From: Candidatus Poseidonia sp.
GTDB taxonomy: Archaea > Thermoplasmatota > Poseidoniia > Poseidoniales > Poseidoniaceae
Direction of reading: 5' to 3'
Assembly: GCA_030827745.1 (NCBI GenBank)
Contig: JAURDW010000012.1
Location: 1-40,036, forward strand
Length of the DNA: 40,036 nt
Positions 23,762 to 32,198 of the stretch are shown piece after piece. Positions within the stretch are counted from its first letter, which is position 1. Each line of letters begins with the position of its first letter. Made by a program: the position numbers and the translations under genes. The notes under the pieces are model-generated. The model was not told the DNA's origin. It saw nothing but the letters and a program-made list of their open reading frames with translations, and ran no database searches.

Positions 23762-24961
23762 TCAGTGGAGCATACCCCAAGCGTGTTCGGCGTTGCCTCG
23801 AATCCACCCGTAATCGTGGCGTTTGCGGCTTCCAAATTCATCCTCAATCTCGAGCCGATTGACCTCCAAGGGATACTCGTTGTAGGTCAAATGGGACCAT
23901 ACCCCACCGCGAGTGGGCTGGTCAAAATGCCAATGGGCGCGCTCAACGGCTTGGACATGGAGTTTGATGCTTGTTCGGCCGTTGTGCATGCGCACGAGGA
24001 ACCGGGGCAACGGGGCACCCGGTGACTGGCCGTGCCCGCCTTCGACCTGTTCGGAGGCTTCCTTGAGCACTTCGACCCTGGCGAAGCGTTCCGTCCGTTG
24101 ATGCTTCGCGTCGTGAAACAAGCCTCCTTGCGAAAGCGAAATGTGGTTCATATCGCGCTTTTTCCAGGGTCGGGCATCGCGAGCGAACACGGTCGGTGCG
24201 AGGTGAGGGACAAACCAATCCATGTAGGAACCGTCCTCAAAGTGAAGCACACCCCAATACCACGGCGGCGAGGGTGCTTGCACGCACACCTTTTGGAAAT
24301 ACGCTGTACCCGTGACGGCCTCCCCGTCGATTTCACCGGCGACTCGGGTGCCGTGAACACGAAGAATATCGTAGCCCATGCCTCCGCCGTATGTGGCGGT
24401 TGAAGGCCTCGCCACCGACATGGGAGGGTTCCACGGTGTCAGGGTGAGGTTCATGGTGGCCGGTGCACCGTTTTCAATCGCTGACTTGTCCCCTCTCAAA
24501 TTGATCCAAAAAGAACGCTTGTTGCTCTCTAATCCCATGGAGAGGTCGTCGGGCAGCAGTGGAACGACCGCACCACCGCCGATGCCTTCGCCCGAGGACG
24601 GCCAATGCGGGTGGAGGTCATCCATCACCACCATGGTGCACGTGCGCTTGATGTAGGGTTCATGCATTCTTTCGCCGTCAAACCACCACGCACAGACCAT
24701 GCCGTCAATCGCCATTCCTCCTTGCTCGTCCGTTCCCGGTCGGCCCTTGGGTTTCCACGGAAACCCGCTGACTTCGACCCTGTCGTTGTCTTTGGTTGAC
24801 CAGAGGACCATCAGTTGCTTTCCAGCGGGATGTTCATCATCGTCGAGCATGACGAGCCACCACCACCAATCCCAGGTTAAATGCCAAAGCGGCTTTCTCA
24901 GGCCCAAACGCCACATCGTCGAAAAATCGCCTTCAAAGATGGGAGGGTTTTCGCTTTCCAT
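23762..24961 (-). CDS. Lipocalin-like protein, AttH/CrtC-type, last gene of ABC operon
   Basis: A 399-aa protein rich in Trp and beta-strand patterns. The opening (KPLWHLTWDWWWWLVMLDDD, then QLMVLWSTKDND) and the later AVTGTAYFQKVCVQ, PPWYWGVLHFEDGSYMDWF resemble the two-barrel AttH/CrtC/tocopherol-cyclase-like family, in which a W-x-W opening and a GxAxFxx...W.W.xLxxDG core recur. The match is by eye and partial. There is no signal peptide. The gene begins nine bases after the stop of the second ABC permease, with GAGGGA ahead of its ATG, so it probably works with the transporter, perhaps handling a lipid or isoprenoid; that is inference. Confidence 0.5.
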   Translation of the reverse strand: MESENPPIFEGDFSTMWRLGLRKPLWHLTWDWWWWLVMLDDDEHPAGKQLMVLWSTKDNDRVEVSGFPWKPKGRPGTDEQGGMAIDGMVCAWWFDGERMHEPYIKRTCTMVVMDDLHPHWPSSGEGIGGGAVVPLLPDDLSMGLESNKRSFWINLRGDKSAIENGAPATMNLTLTPWNPPMSVARPSTATYGGGMGYDILRVHGTRVAGEIDGEAVTGTAYFQKVCVQAPSPPWYWGVLHFEDGSYMDWFVPHLAPTVFARDARPWKKRDMNHISLSQGGLFHDAKHQRTERFARVEVLKEASEQVEGGHGQSPGAPLPRFLVRMHNGRTSIKLHVQAVERAHWHFDQPTRGGVWSHLTYNEYPLEVNRLEIEDEFGSRKRHDYGWIRGNAEHAWGMLH

Positions 24962-24970
24962 GCGCTTCCC

Positions 24971-26269
24971 TCACTCAATTTCTTTCCCTTTGAACAACGT
25001 GCTGCCCAAAAGCCAGCACGCAGCGGCTTGGCCAAGCATCACCAGCGAAGAAATCACCACGGTGGCAAGGGCGCTGAGGTTGAGGCCCGGCGTGGAAGCA
25101 AAGATGTCCAGAGCTTCTGCACCCTCCAAGGGTCCGTTCCCCCCGCCCCACATGCCCATTTGAATCAACAGCGGGGTGTCTGACCACGCCAAGGCTGCAC
25201 CTGCATCCACGATGTTCATCGCCCATCCAATGACGGAAAACCGGAGGATGGCGGCGTCGGGTGCGCCAAGCGTGGTCAAGATCATGCCGAGTTCCCACGC
25301 AGCGATGGGAAGCGCCAGCACCATGCCGTGCTTCCAAAGCACGCCCAACATGCAAAACAACATGCTGTACACCATCACGGCGAGGAGGGCGGCCAGCCAA
25401 ACCGAGAGCCAAACGCCGAGGTCAGCGAATCTGAACACGCCTTCACTCGGTCCCGCAAGTCCCGTCACGATGGCCAAGAGCACAATGAGGAGGGTCACGT
25501 AGGTCCACGCGATGGCGAGGAACCCAAGAATGCGGTAGAGAAACACCTCCCCTCGGGCGATGGGTTTTGCCAGCATGAAATGCATCGTTCCCGACGTCAT
25601 CTCTTGACGAATCAAGCCGGTCGCCATGAAGAGGGGGACAAAAATTCCGATCAAGAACACCACGCCAAGTTTGCCGATGGCCAACACGAAGCTGCGGTGA
25701 ATCGCTTCCAAAGCGTAGGCCTCGTCGTCGGGGTCCTCGTCGACGTTGCCGTCCGTGGAGATGAGATACGTGCCTGAATAGCGATTGAGGTCCAGTTGAA
25801 TGTCGCAGGGAATGCCGTTCCCGTTGCGGTCTTTTTGAGAGTCCGTTCTCTCTTCGACGTTGCAGTCGCCGTTGTCGTCGTAGCCTACGCTTCCTTCGTT
25901 GAGGGCGTCCCAGTCAAAATCGTCCTCGTTCACCCAAACACTCGCATCGTCCGGAGGGATGGGTGGGCTCAGCAGTCCAGGGTGGGAATCGGCGTCCAAA
26001 AGGTCGGTTCCGTAAAGGCGTTCTTGGCCGTTGGGGTAGCCGTCCATGTCCCAATCGTAACTGTCGCCGTCGTTGTCAACGGCCTCGTAATCTCGGGTCA
26101 TGCTGTCGATGTAAAACATCGTCAAAACACCCATGGCGGCGATGCCAACCAAGAGCACCACCCAAGTCGACAGCCGTTTTCGTTGTTGACGGACGGTGAA
26201 CTCAGCGACGGCCATCGCCTTCCGGTCAAGACCGCTCCACAGGCTTGGAACCTCGTCCGTGCGACTCAT
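24971..26269 (-). CDS. ABC-2 type permease with calcium-binding-like extracellular loop
   Basis: A 432-aa membrane subunit. After a first TM (LSTWVVLLVGIAAMGVLTMFYI) comes a loop of about 140 residues before the second TM. It contains DNDGDSYDWDMDGYPNGQE, GTDLLDADS, then DDNGDC and DRNGNGIPCD, which fit thrombospondin type 3-like Ca2+ motifs. The rest is a normal ABC-2 core: a TM, then RQEMTSGTMHFMLAKPIARGEVFLYRI (the cytosolic coupling segment) and four or five TMs. The ATG overlaps the stop of the second ATPase gene (ATGA). Confidence 0.8.
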   Translation of the reverse strand: MSRTDEVPSLWSGLDRKAMAVAEFTVRQQRKRLSTWVVLLVGIAAMGVLTMFYIDSMTRDYEAVDNDGDSYDWDMDGYPNGQERLYGTDLLDADSHPGLLSPPIPPDDASVWVNEDDFDWDALNEGSVGYDDNGDCNVEERTDSQKDRNGNGIPCDIQLDLNRYSGTYLISTDGNVDEDPDDEAYALEAIHRSFVLAIGKLGVVFLIGIFVPLFMATGLIRQEMTSGTMHFMLAKPIARGEVFLYRILGFLAIAWTYVTLLIVLLAIVTGLAGPSEGVFRFADLGVWLSVWLAALLAVMVYSMLFCMLGVLWKHGMVLALPIAAWELGMILTTLGAPDAAILRFSVIGWAMNIVDAGAALAWSDTPLLIQMGMWGGGNGPLEGAEALDIFASTPGLNLSALATVVISSLVMLGQAAACWLLGSTLFKGKEIE

Positions 26270-27258
26270 GCACTCCCTCCTGCAAGGTAGTTCAACAAGG
26301 ACTCCAAATCGTCGTCAGGGTTGTCGATGAGGTGAACTCGGTGATTGTTCTCAACGATGAGGCGAGGCAGTTCAGCATGAAGCTCCCCGAAATGGTAGGT
26401 TTGAATCAGCAATTCAGTTTCGTTTGGAAAACGAAGGCCAAACACGGCGGGGTGGTCAAGGATGTCTTTGGCCATGTTCCGAGCGTCTTCCCCGACGATA
26501 CGGATGGTGTGGGGAATTTGATCCAAACGCTCCCGAATCGCGTGGAGGTTGCCTAACGCCACCAATTTGCCGTGATGAAGGATGACAATTTGTTCCGTGA
26601 TTCGCTCAATCTCGTTCAAAATGTGGCTGCTCACCAACACCGTTCGGCCCAATTTGCCAAGTTCGCGAATGACGTTCATGATGGTGGTTCGAGCCAACGG
26701 GTCGCAGCCCTGCAGGGGTTCGTCAAGGATGATGAGTTCGGGGTCGTTGACCAAGGCATGGGCAATCTTCGTGCGTTGCCGCATGCCTTTGGAAAACCGG
26801 CCGATTTCCTTGTGGGCGACATCGGCCAAGCCGACGAAATCAAGCACCCGCATGGCCTCTCGCTCGGCTTCTTGGCGGGTCATCCCGTGAAGTCGCGCAA
26901 ACGTGCTTACAAAATCAAGGGCCGTCATCCAGTCGTGCATTTTCTCGTGTTCGGGGACGAAGCCCACTTTGGCGTAGGGTGCCGGGTTCTTCCACGGGTT
27001 TGTACCGAAGAGTTTGACCTCACCAGCAGAAGGACGCAGTTTGCCCATCAAGAGTTTGAACAACGTTGATTTCCCTGCCCCGTTCATGCCCAAGATGCCG
27101 GTCACACCGCCTGTTAATCCAAGCGTGATGTTGCTGAGTGCATGGATGCGGCCGTAGGATTTTGAGACGCCTTGAAAATACACCACAGGGGCGTTGGGCA
27201 CCGAAGGCTGGGGGGCGGTTTGCGCAGGTTTTCCTTGCTGTGTGATGTCGGGAATCAT
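26266..27258 (-). CDS. ABC transporter ATP-binding protein (second pair)
   Basis: A 330-aa ATPase. A Pro/Gln-rich N-terminus of about 25 residues precedes the core: GMNGAGKST (Walker A), the Q-loop region VGFVPEHEK (Glu where Gln is usual), FSKGMRQRTKIAHAL (signature), LIILDEPLQGCDP (Walker B) and SSHIL (switch His). A C-terminal domain of about 100 residues follows the core. The frame extends upstream to 27411, but ATG 27258 overlaps the previous stop (ATGA) and is the natural start. It is coupled on both sides to a permease. Confidence 0.88.
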   Translation of the reverse strand: MIPDITQQGKPAQTAPQPSVPNAPVVYFQGVSKSYGRIHALSNITLGLTGGVTGILGMNGAGKSTLFKLLMGKLRPSAGEVKLFGTNPWKNPAPYAKVGFVPEHEKMHDWMTALDFVSTFARLHGMTRQEAEREAMRVLDFVGLADVAHKEIGRFSKGMRQRTKIAHALVNDPELIILDEPLQGCDPLARTTIMNVIRELGKLGRTVLVSSHILNEIERITEQIVILHHGKLVALGNLHAIRERLDQIPHTIRIVGEDARNMAKDILDHPAVFGLRFPNETELLIQTYHFGELHAELPRLIVENNHRVHLIDNPDDDLESLLNYLAGGSA

Positions 27259-28271
27259 TCTCGCGTCACCTCCATGGAGGCGACCCTCGTAGCGAGGACA
27301 TAGAGGGCCAGAGCGTTCATGGCGACCAAAGCGAGCAGCGAGTACGTCCACGAATACTGGTCGTACGTGGTTTGTGTCCCGATCACCGCTTGGCCGACGT
27401 GAGCCACGCAATCGTAGGGGGAGACAAGGTACAGAATTTCGCGCTCAAACAAATTCTTGACGATGCTGGCGAGAGTTTTGGTGCCGAAAACGATGGCCAA
27501 GAGGCCGATGCCCGGGAAGAAGCGGCCGGTTGAGACGCTCGAGAGGCTCAACCCAATGCTCGTGTAGGTGAAGATGAGCAGCAAGCCAGCCAAGATGCCG
27601 GCGAGGAACATCGGAAAGACATCGACCATCCACGCCCATCCACGTCCGTAGGCAACGACCTCGGCGAGAAAGTAGAGCAGGTACGAGCCGAGCACGACCA
27701 TCGCTTGAATCAGCGCCACGGAAACGAATTTCATGCTGACGTAATCGAAGCGGGAGACCGGGCGAGAAAAGTACAGGGCAGAAGTGCCGTGTTCGCGGTC
27801 TTCCGAGATGACGCTGCCGACCAGCAAGGCGGCGATGATGGGGTAGTAGAGAACGTTGCGCGGGAAGAAGCCCAAGACATGGCCGTACAGGTTGTCCCTG
27901 CTCACGCCAAAGAGCCCGTGAAACTCGGAACTGCCGACCAAACCAGAGAGCAAGGTCATGCCGGCATCCGAGAGCGAAGCGAGGAAGGCGATGAGGATGA
28001 AAATCCGTGTTGGCATCGTCCATGGTCGGTGCCCTTTGCGGAAGATGCCGAGGAGGTGGTGACGCAGAATGGCCCAATTTCGCATCCATCTCGGGTTGAG
28101 CGTCCCTCGCCACGGAGTGTAATGCTGTTCGAAGATCTCGCCGCCTTGGGCGGTGTTGGCTTGCGACAATTCCTGATCGGTTTCATCCCCCGTGTTGGCA
28201 CCCCATGCCACATCCATGCGACCCTGGCCGGTCACGGGCGCTTCCGGTTGCAAGGCCACCTCCTCCCTCAC
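27255..28271 (-). CDS. ABC-2 type permease (first pair)
   Basis: A 338-aa membrane subunit. About 80 soluble residues lead into a TM near MPTRIFILIAFLASLSDAGM. The coupling segment SEDREHGTSALYFSRPVSRFDYVSMKF is typical of ABC-2 permeases of the NosY/ABC2_membrane_2 type, and four to five TMs follow. GTG 28271 overlaps the stop of the first ATPase (GTGA), and its own stop overlaps the next ATG. It has no calcium-motif loop, unlike its partner permease. Confidence 0.82.
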   Translation of the reverse strand: MREEVALQPEAPVTGQGRMDVAWGANTGDETDQELSQANTAQGGEIFEQHYTPWRGTLNPRWMRNWAILRHHLLGIFRKGHRPWTMPTRIFILIAFLASLSDAGMTLLSGLVGSSEFHGLFGVSRDNLYGHVLGFFPRNVLYYPIIAALLVGSVISEDREHGTSALYFSRPVSRFDYVSMKFVSVALIQAMVVLGSYLLYFLAEVVAYGRGWAWMVDVFPMFLAGILAGLLLIFTYTSIGLSLSSVSTGRFFPGIGLLAIVFGTKTLASIVKNLFEREILYLVSPYDCVAHVGQAVIGTQTTYDQYSWTYSLLALVAMNALALYVLATRVASMEVTRE

Positions 28272-29278
28272 GAAGACCCACCTCCCAAGGATTCGGGGGC
28301 ATCCACGCGCTTGGCTTCAAGGGGGGAGCGAAGGAGGTCTTCGCTGGACTTGACGGCGTAACCGAGGTTGTCCATGATGGCCAAAAAGAGGTCTTCGAGG
28401 GAGGCTTCGTATTCGTGCATCCGCCGAATTTGTGCGCCCACATCTGCGGCAGCCCGCAAAATTTGGGTCGTTGTGTCATCTTGCGTGTGAGCGATTCGCA
28501 TCACCCTTCCCTCGCGACGGACGCGGAAGCCTTGGCTGAGGAGACGCTCCTCAAGCGGTGTAGCACCGCCCCACACGTGGATTTCGATTTCCCGGTCAAT
28601 GGCCTTGAGGTCTTCGATTTTTCCTTGAGCGGCGAGTTTGCCTTTGTGCAGCAGGATGATGTTCTCGCAAACCCGTTCAACATCGTCCATCAGGTGGCTC
28701 GCCATCAAGACCGAGCGCTGGCCGTCGTTGACCATGGTGTTGAGCGTCGATATCATGAATTCTCGGGCTTTGGTGTCCAACCCGTTGGAGGGTTCATCCG
28801 CGATGACCAAGTCGGGGTCATGGATGATGGCGCATGCCAGTTTCGTTGCCTGCTTCATGCCGGTGGAGAAACTGCTGATTTCCCGGTAGCGTTGCTCGCC
28901 AATGCCCACGAACTGGAGCGCTTCGTGGGCGCGATTCATCGCCACCACCGGGTTCATGCCGAGAAGTTCGCCAGAATATCGGACTTGATGAATGGCGTCC
29001 ATGTCTGGATTGAGGGCGTCGTATTCGGGCATGTAGCCGATGCGCTGCCGAATTTCCACGCCCTGGTGCCGGATATCGTAGCCGAGCACCGTGCCCTCGC
29101 CCGACGTGGCTTGAATCAATCCGAGGACGGTCTTCAGGAACGTGGACTTTCCAGCCCCGTTTTGCCCCAACAGACCGGTGGCGCCTCTGGGGATGCTGAT
29201 GTTCAGGTTGTCCAAGGCCACATGGGGACCGTAGGCCTTGGTCAGCCCTTTGGTGTGGATGATGCGTTCATCCTCCAT
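28268..29278 (-). CDS. ABC transporter ATP-binding protein (first pair)
   Basis: A 336-aa ATPase and the first gene of the ABC operon. It has GQNGAGKST (Walker A), the segment IGYMPEYDAL where the Q-loop lies (Glu again), FSTGMKQATKLACAI (signature), LVIADEPSNGLD (Walker B) and ASHLMDD (switch His). A C-terminal domain typical of the CcmA/DrrA type follows. ATG 29278 is used; GTG 29287 in the same frame is possible. I see no clear TATA box in the 56-base gap to tgtA, so transcription may read through from tgtA. Confidence 0.88.
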   Translation of the reverse strand: MEDERIIHTKGLTKAYGPHVALDNLNISIPRGATGLLGQNGAGKSTFLKTVLGLIQATSGEGTVLGYDIRHQGVEIRQRIGYMPEYDALNPDMDAIHQVRYSGELLGMNPVVAMNRAHEALQFVGIGEQRYREISSFSTGMKQATKLACAIIHDPDLVIADEPSNGLDTKAREFMISTLNTMVNDGQRSVLMASHLMDDVERVCENIILLHKGKLAAQGKIEDLKAIDREIEIHVWGGATPLEERLLSQGFRVRREGRVMRIAHTQDDTTTQILRAAADVGAQIRRMHEYEASLEDLFLAIMDNLGYAVKSSEDLLRSPLEAKRVDAPESLGGGSS

Positions 29279-29334
29279 TGGGCTCACGAGGAACGGTCGT
29301 CAACGGCAACCCATGAAGGCTTTGTTCGTTCGTT

Positions 29335-31563
29335 CTAACCTTCCAAACCACCGCGGGTCTTCACGGCGATGCCTTTGGTGAACGTTCTCATTTCATCAGC
29401 CGTGCATTGTGCGATGCCGTGGCCGAGCAGGGTGTTGTTTTGGTTGACGATGAGGCACGCTTCACCGGGCGACAACCACGGGTCGCAGCCGATGACAAAG
29501 CCGTGGAAGACGTTCCGGCCTTTTCGAACGAAGGGTTCGGCGTCGGTGTCCACGACCACAACGGCGGGTCCGCTGTGCGCATGGCCCCGCCATTCGGCGG
29601 CTGAAACGGTTGAGGGAACGGCTTCGGTTCGAGCCTTGAGCAGAGCGGTAGCGCCACCGTTGGCCAAGGACATGCCGCCGTCACGCAATCGAGGGCTGAA
29701 CAAATGGAGGCCATCGGCGTTGTTGACGTTTTTGACGCGGCCTTCGCGGTTGGTCACAAAGGTGCATTCGCTGGCGATCGAAGCCGCCACGTTTCGGGAG
29801 GTGTTCAACAGCACCATCTGCTTGGCGACGACTTGCTCAACGCGGAGTGCGTGTCGGGCTTGGGTTTGATGTTCACCCGACAAGCCTCGGTGGACATCGG
29901 CTTCCTGGTCGGCCGCCAACAGAGCCTCTGAAAGCCGCTGTTTCAGCCCCGGTCCGTTCACGTCAACGGTCGAGACCGGTTGTCCAGTGAGTCCGAGCCG
30001 CATGAGTTCCGAGGCCATCCAGGCGGGCTCGGGCTCGTGACGCAGAACCCATTGGGGAGCGTCGAGGTGGGCAAAGGGGTTGAGGTCCTCAAGGGCAGCG
30101 GGGACAAGGCCGAGCGGAGAGAGGATAAGCGGCTGGACGTGCGGGCACGTGTGGGCCAACCATTCCAAAACGTCGCCTAACCGTTCGCGGTACGGGCCGC
30201 GAATGCCGTGGAACACCACAACGGCCTCGGTGTTTTGCTGCGGTTCCCATCGCGTGTGCAGCATGCGTCGGGCCTTGACGATGTGTGGGCGAACAAAGGT
30301 GTCGTCGCCTCCCCATTGAACGCCACCGCTGCGCGGTGTTTGTTGACTCCACACGACCCAATCCCAAGCGTCTTCCCACATTCCTTGGTCGCTGCCTGTG
30401 TCCCGAGCAGCATCGCGGTCGGTGTAAAAGCGCTCAGGGCGCAGGTTTCGGTCAACGGAGGGCGATGTGGTCAGCCACAGAAAGGCTTCACGAAGGGCGG
30501 GGTGCTGGTGGCTTCGCTGTTCTGCAAGTTGCCAAATGGTGCCGTCCCTTACGGCCTGCTTGCACCGTGCAAGTTCAGCCAAGGTGACCTCCAAATTGTA
30601 ATGGGCGAGGGTTCGCTCCTTTTCTTCTGAAGGAAGTGCGCGCACGTCTTCTGGGGTGAGCGAAGCAACGCAGGGCATCAACAACGGCCAGTCCACCAAT
30701 TCGGCGATACGTTCAGTTCCCCACGGAGTCAACAAGCGGCCGTCTCGGGCAAACAAGGCATACGCCGCCGAATCAAAGAGGTCGGCTCCCAAGGCGATGG
30801 ACATGGGGAAGAGCATGGGATGGCCGCATCCAAACATGTGGACGGGTCGGTCAGCGGGCAAAAGAGGAACAGTGGCCATCATGATCTTGGCGTAGTCCTT
30901 GTACCGCTGCTGTTCCATGACCGGCACGATGCCTCCGATGGGATGCACGGCGAACGGATGAGTGCCCATCAAGCGGGCGGAGATGTGACGGAGATGACGA
31001 AACAGGCCGCCTTGAATTGGCCCGTTGAGCATCGTGTCCTCCGAAGCAAGGAGGCTTTGTTCTGCCCGTTGGGCGGTCTCCCTGACAGCTGCATCCACTT
31101 CTTCCTCGCTCATGTCGGGTCGCGTAAACACGTCGAGCATCGTGGCAATGTCGACCCCGATGGACCGCTGGAAGCGAACGATTTCGTCAATTCCAACTTC
31201 CACATCTCCGTAGACATAGGACTGGAAGGTTCCCGAATCCGTCATGATCACGCCAGGATAATCGAGCAGGGCGTGAACCCCGTCGGCGGTGGCTGCGTTG
31301 CGCAAGGCTTCGTGTTTCCAGATGATGTAGGAATTCGTGATGAGGGCTTGTATTCCGTAGGTGTCCCACATCACCCTTGGCTCAATGGTGCGGATGTTTG
31401 GGTTGACCACGGGGAGCAGAGCCGGCGTCTCCAGCACGCCGTGCTTGGTGTGCAACCGCCCGAGGCGGGCTTGCCCGTCTCGCTGGGTGACCTCAAAGCG
31501 GCCGACATCCTGTTCTCGGCAAGGTTGTGGGTCCGGTCGAACGCCTTTCTTCCATGCGGTCAT
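29335..31563 (-). CDS. tgtA: Archaeosine tRNA-guanine transglycosylase TgtA with PUA domain; zinc site lost
   Basis: A 742-aa enzyme that swaps guanine-15 of tRNA for preQ0 on the way to archaeosine. The catalytic domain (about 20-370) shows TDSGTFQSYVYGDVEV with the acid/base Asp, GPIQGGLFRHLR, HPIGGIVPVMEQQRY and FGCGHPMLFPMSIALG followed by ADLFDSAAYALFA, the nucleophile segment. Where archaeal TGTs read PCSCPVCxxYTP, this one reads PLLMPCVASLTP (292-303), so the three zinc cysteines are gone. A middle region resembles the C1/C2 and ArcS-like domains. The C-terminus is a PUA domain (VVVVDTDAEPFVRKGRNVF, LSPGEACLIVN). AGGAGG precedes the ATG by seven bases. Confidence 0.87.
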   Translation of the reverse strand: MTAWKKGVRPDPQPCREQDVGRFEVTQRDGQARLGRLHTKHGVLETPALLPVVNPNIRTIEPRVMWDTYGIQALITNSYIIWKHEALRNAATADGVHALLDYPGVIMTDSGTFQSYVYGDVEVGIDEIVRFQRSIGVDIATMLDVFTRPDMSEEEVDAAVRETAQRAEQSLLASEDTMLNGPIQGGLFRHLRHISARLMGTHPFAVHPIGGIVPVMEQQRYKDYAKIMMATVPLLPADRPVHMFGCGHPMLFPMSIALGADLFDSAAYALFARDGRLLTPWGTERIAELVDWPLLMPCVASLTPEDVRALPSEEKERTLAHYNLEVTLAELARCKQAVRDGTIWQLAEQRSHQHPALREAFLWLTTSPSVDRNLRPERFYTDRDAARDTGSDQGMWEDAWDWVVWSQQTPRSGGVQWGGDDTFVRPHIVKARRMLHTRWEPQQNTEAVVVFHGIRGPYRERLGDVLEWLAHTCPHVQPLILSPLGLVPAALEDLNPFAHLDAPQWVLRHEPEPAWMASELMRLGLTGQPVSTVDVNGPGLKQRLSEALLAADQEADVHRGLSGEHQTQARHALRVEQVVAKQMVLLNTSRNVAASIASECTFVTNREGRVKNVNNADGLHLFSPRLRDGGMSLANGGATALLKARTEAVPSTVSAAEWRGHAHSGPAVVVVDTDAEPFVRKGRNVFHGFVIGCDPWLSPGEACLIVNQNNTLLGHGIAQCTADEMRTFTKGIAVKTRGGLEG

Positions 31564-31613
31564 ACGCTTGCCTCCTGCTGTTTTGATTTCAAAGGCTCGC
31601 TGAAACTTGGCGC

Positions 31614-32075
31614 TTAAGGGCTGGCTGGGTCGACGAACTCCACGTTGCCGTGAGCGAGAATGAACTCTCGGCCCAACTCGTCAAAGGTTTCCAAGAGTGC
31701 CGAAGAGAAGCGGATGCGAAGAATTTCCTCATCTGCCTCAAGGTCGGTTTTCACGCCCTCGAGGGTCCCCGGAGCGGCACCGCATGAAAGGCAAGCTCCG
31801 GTCAAGTCCAGCACCATGTCAAGCCCTGCCTCCGTTTGATGGGCCGAGGTCACGGCGATGCCTCCACCGTGGCCGTCAAGGGCGGCCCGGACCGCACCGA
31901 GTCGAGCCACGAGCGCAGGAACGAAATGCTCTGAACCCACAAGGTCACGCAACGCCATGTTTCGCAAGCGGTGGTCCTCTTCGACGTTGGCGGTTTCGGC
32001 GATTCTGCGAGCGGCTTCAGCGTCCATGGCTGCTTTGGCTTCAGCTGCGTACTTGGCCACCAAATCATCGTCCAT
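31614..32075 (-). CDS. Nfu/NifU C-terminal-like iron-sulfur carrier protein
   Basis: A 153-aa protein. The helical N-terminal part (AAEAKAAMDAEAARRIAE) is followed by a Nfu-like fold from about residue 55: GAVRAALDGHGGGIAVTS, then LTGACLSCGAAPGTLEGVK, where the CxxC pair sits in the family pattern G-x-C-x-x-C-x-x-x-x-x-T-L. Nfu proteins carry 4Fe-4S clusters to target enzymes. It is divergent from sufC across 123 bases, which supports a role with the SUF system. The N-terminal extension is not typical, and the match is to the cluster-binding part only. Confidence 0.7.
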   Translation of the reverse strand: MDDDLVAKYAAEAKAAMDAEAARRIAETANVEEDHRLRNMALRDLVGSEHFVPALVARLGAVRAALDGHGGGIAVTSAHQTEAGLDMVLDLTGACLSCGAAPGTLEGVKTDLEADEEILRIRFSSALLETFDELGREFILAHGNVEFVDPASP

Positions 32076-32165
32076 GGTGCTGGCTGGGCATGGTCGCCTT
32101 CAACCCTCGTACCAAACGGGACATGGGGGTCACGATATCGCTGGCCTCCCACGCTACTACATCCC

Positions 32166-32173
32166 TTGATAAA
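32166..32173 (+). promoter_or_regulatory. TATA-like box for the SUF operon
   Basis: TTGATAAA lies about 29 bases before ATG 32199, close to leaderless spacing, in the only AT-rich part of the gap between the nfu-like gene and sufC. No operator palindrome is obvious. Confidence 0.4.
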
Positions 32174-32198
32174 GGAGGGACGAGACGACGGATTAGGG

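Noticed and set aside
28205-29338. 377-codon plus-strand frame opposite the first ABC ATPase
   Set aside because: Walker A, signature and Walker B are on the minus strand; this is a shadow.
31971-32198. Upstream extension of SufC
   Set aside because: It runs over the promoter gap and antisense to the Nfu-like gene; SufC homology begins right after ATG 32199.
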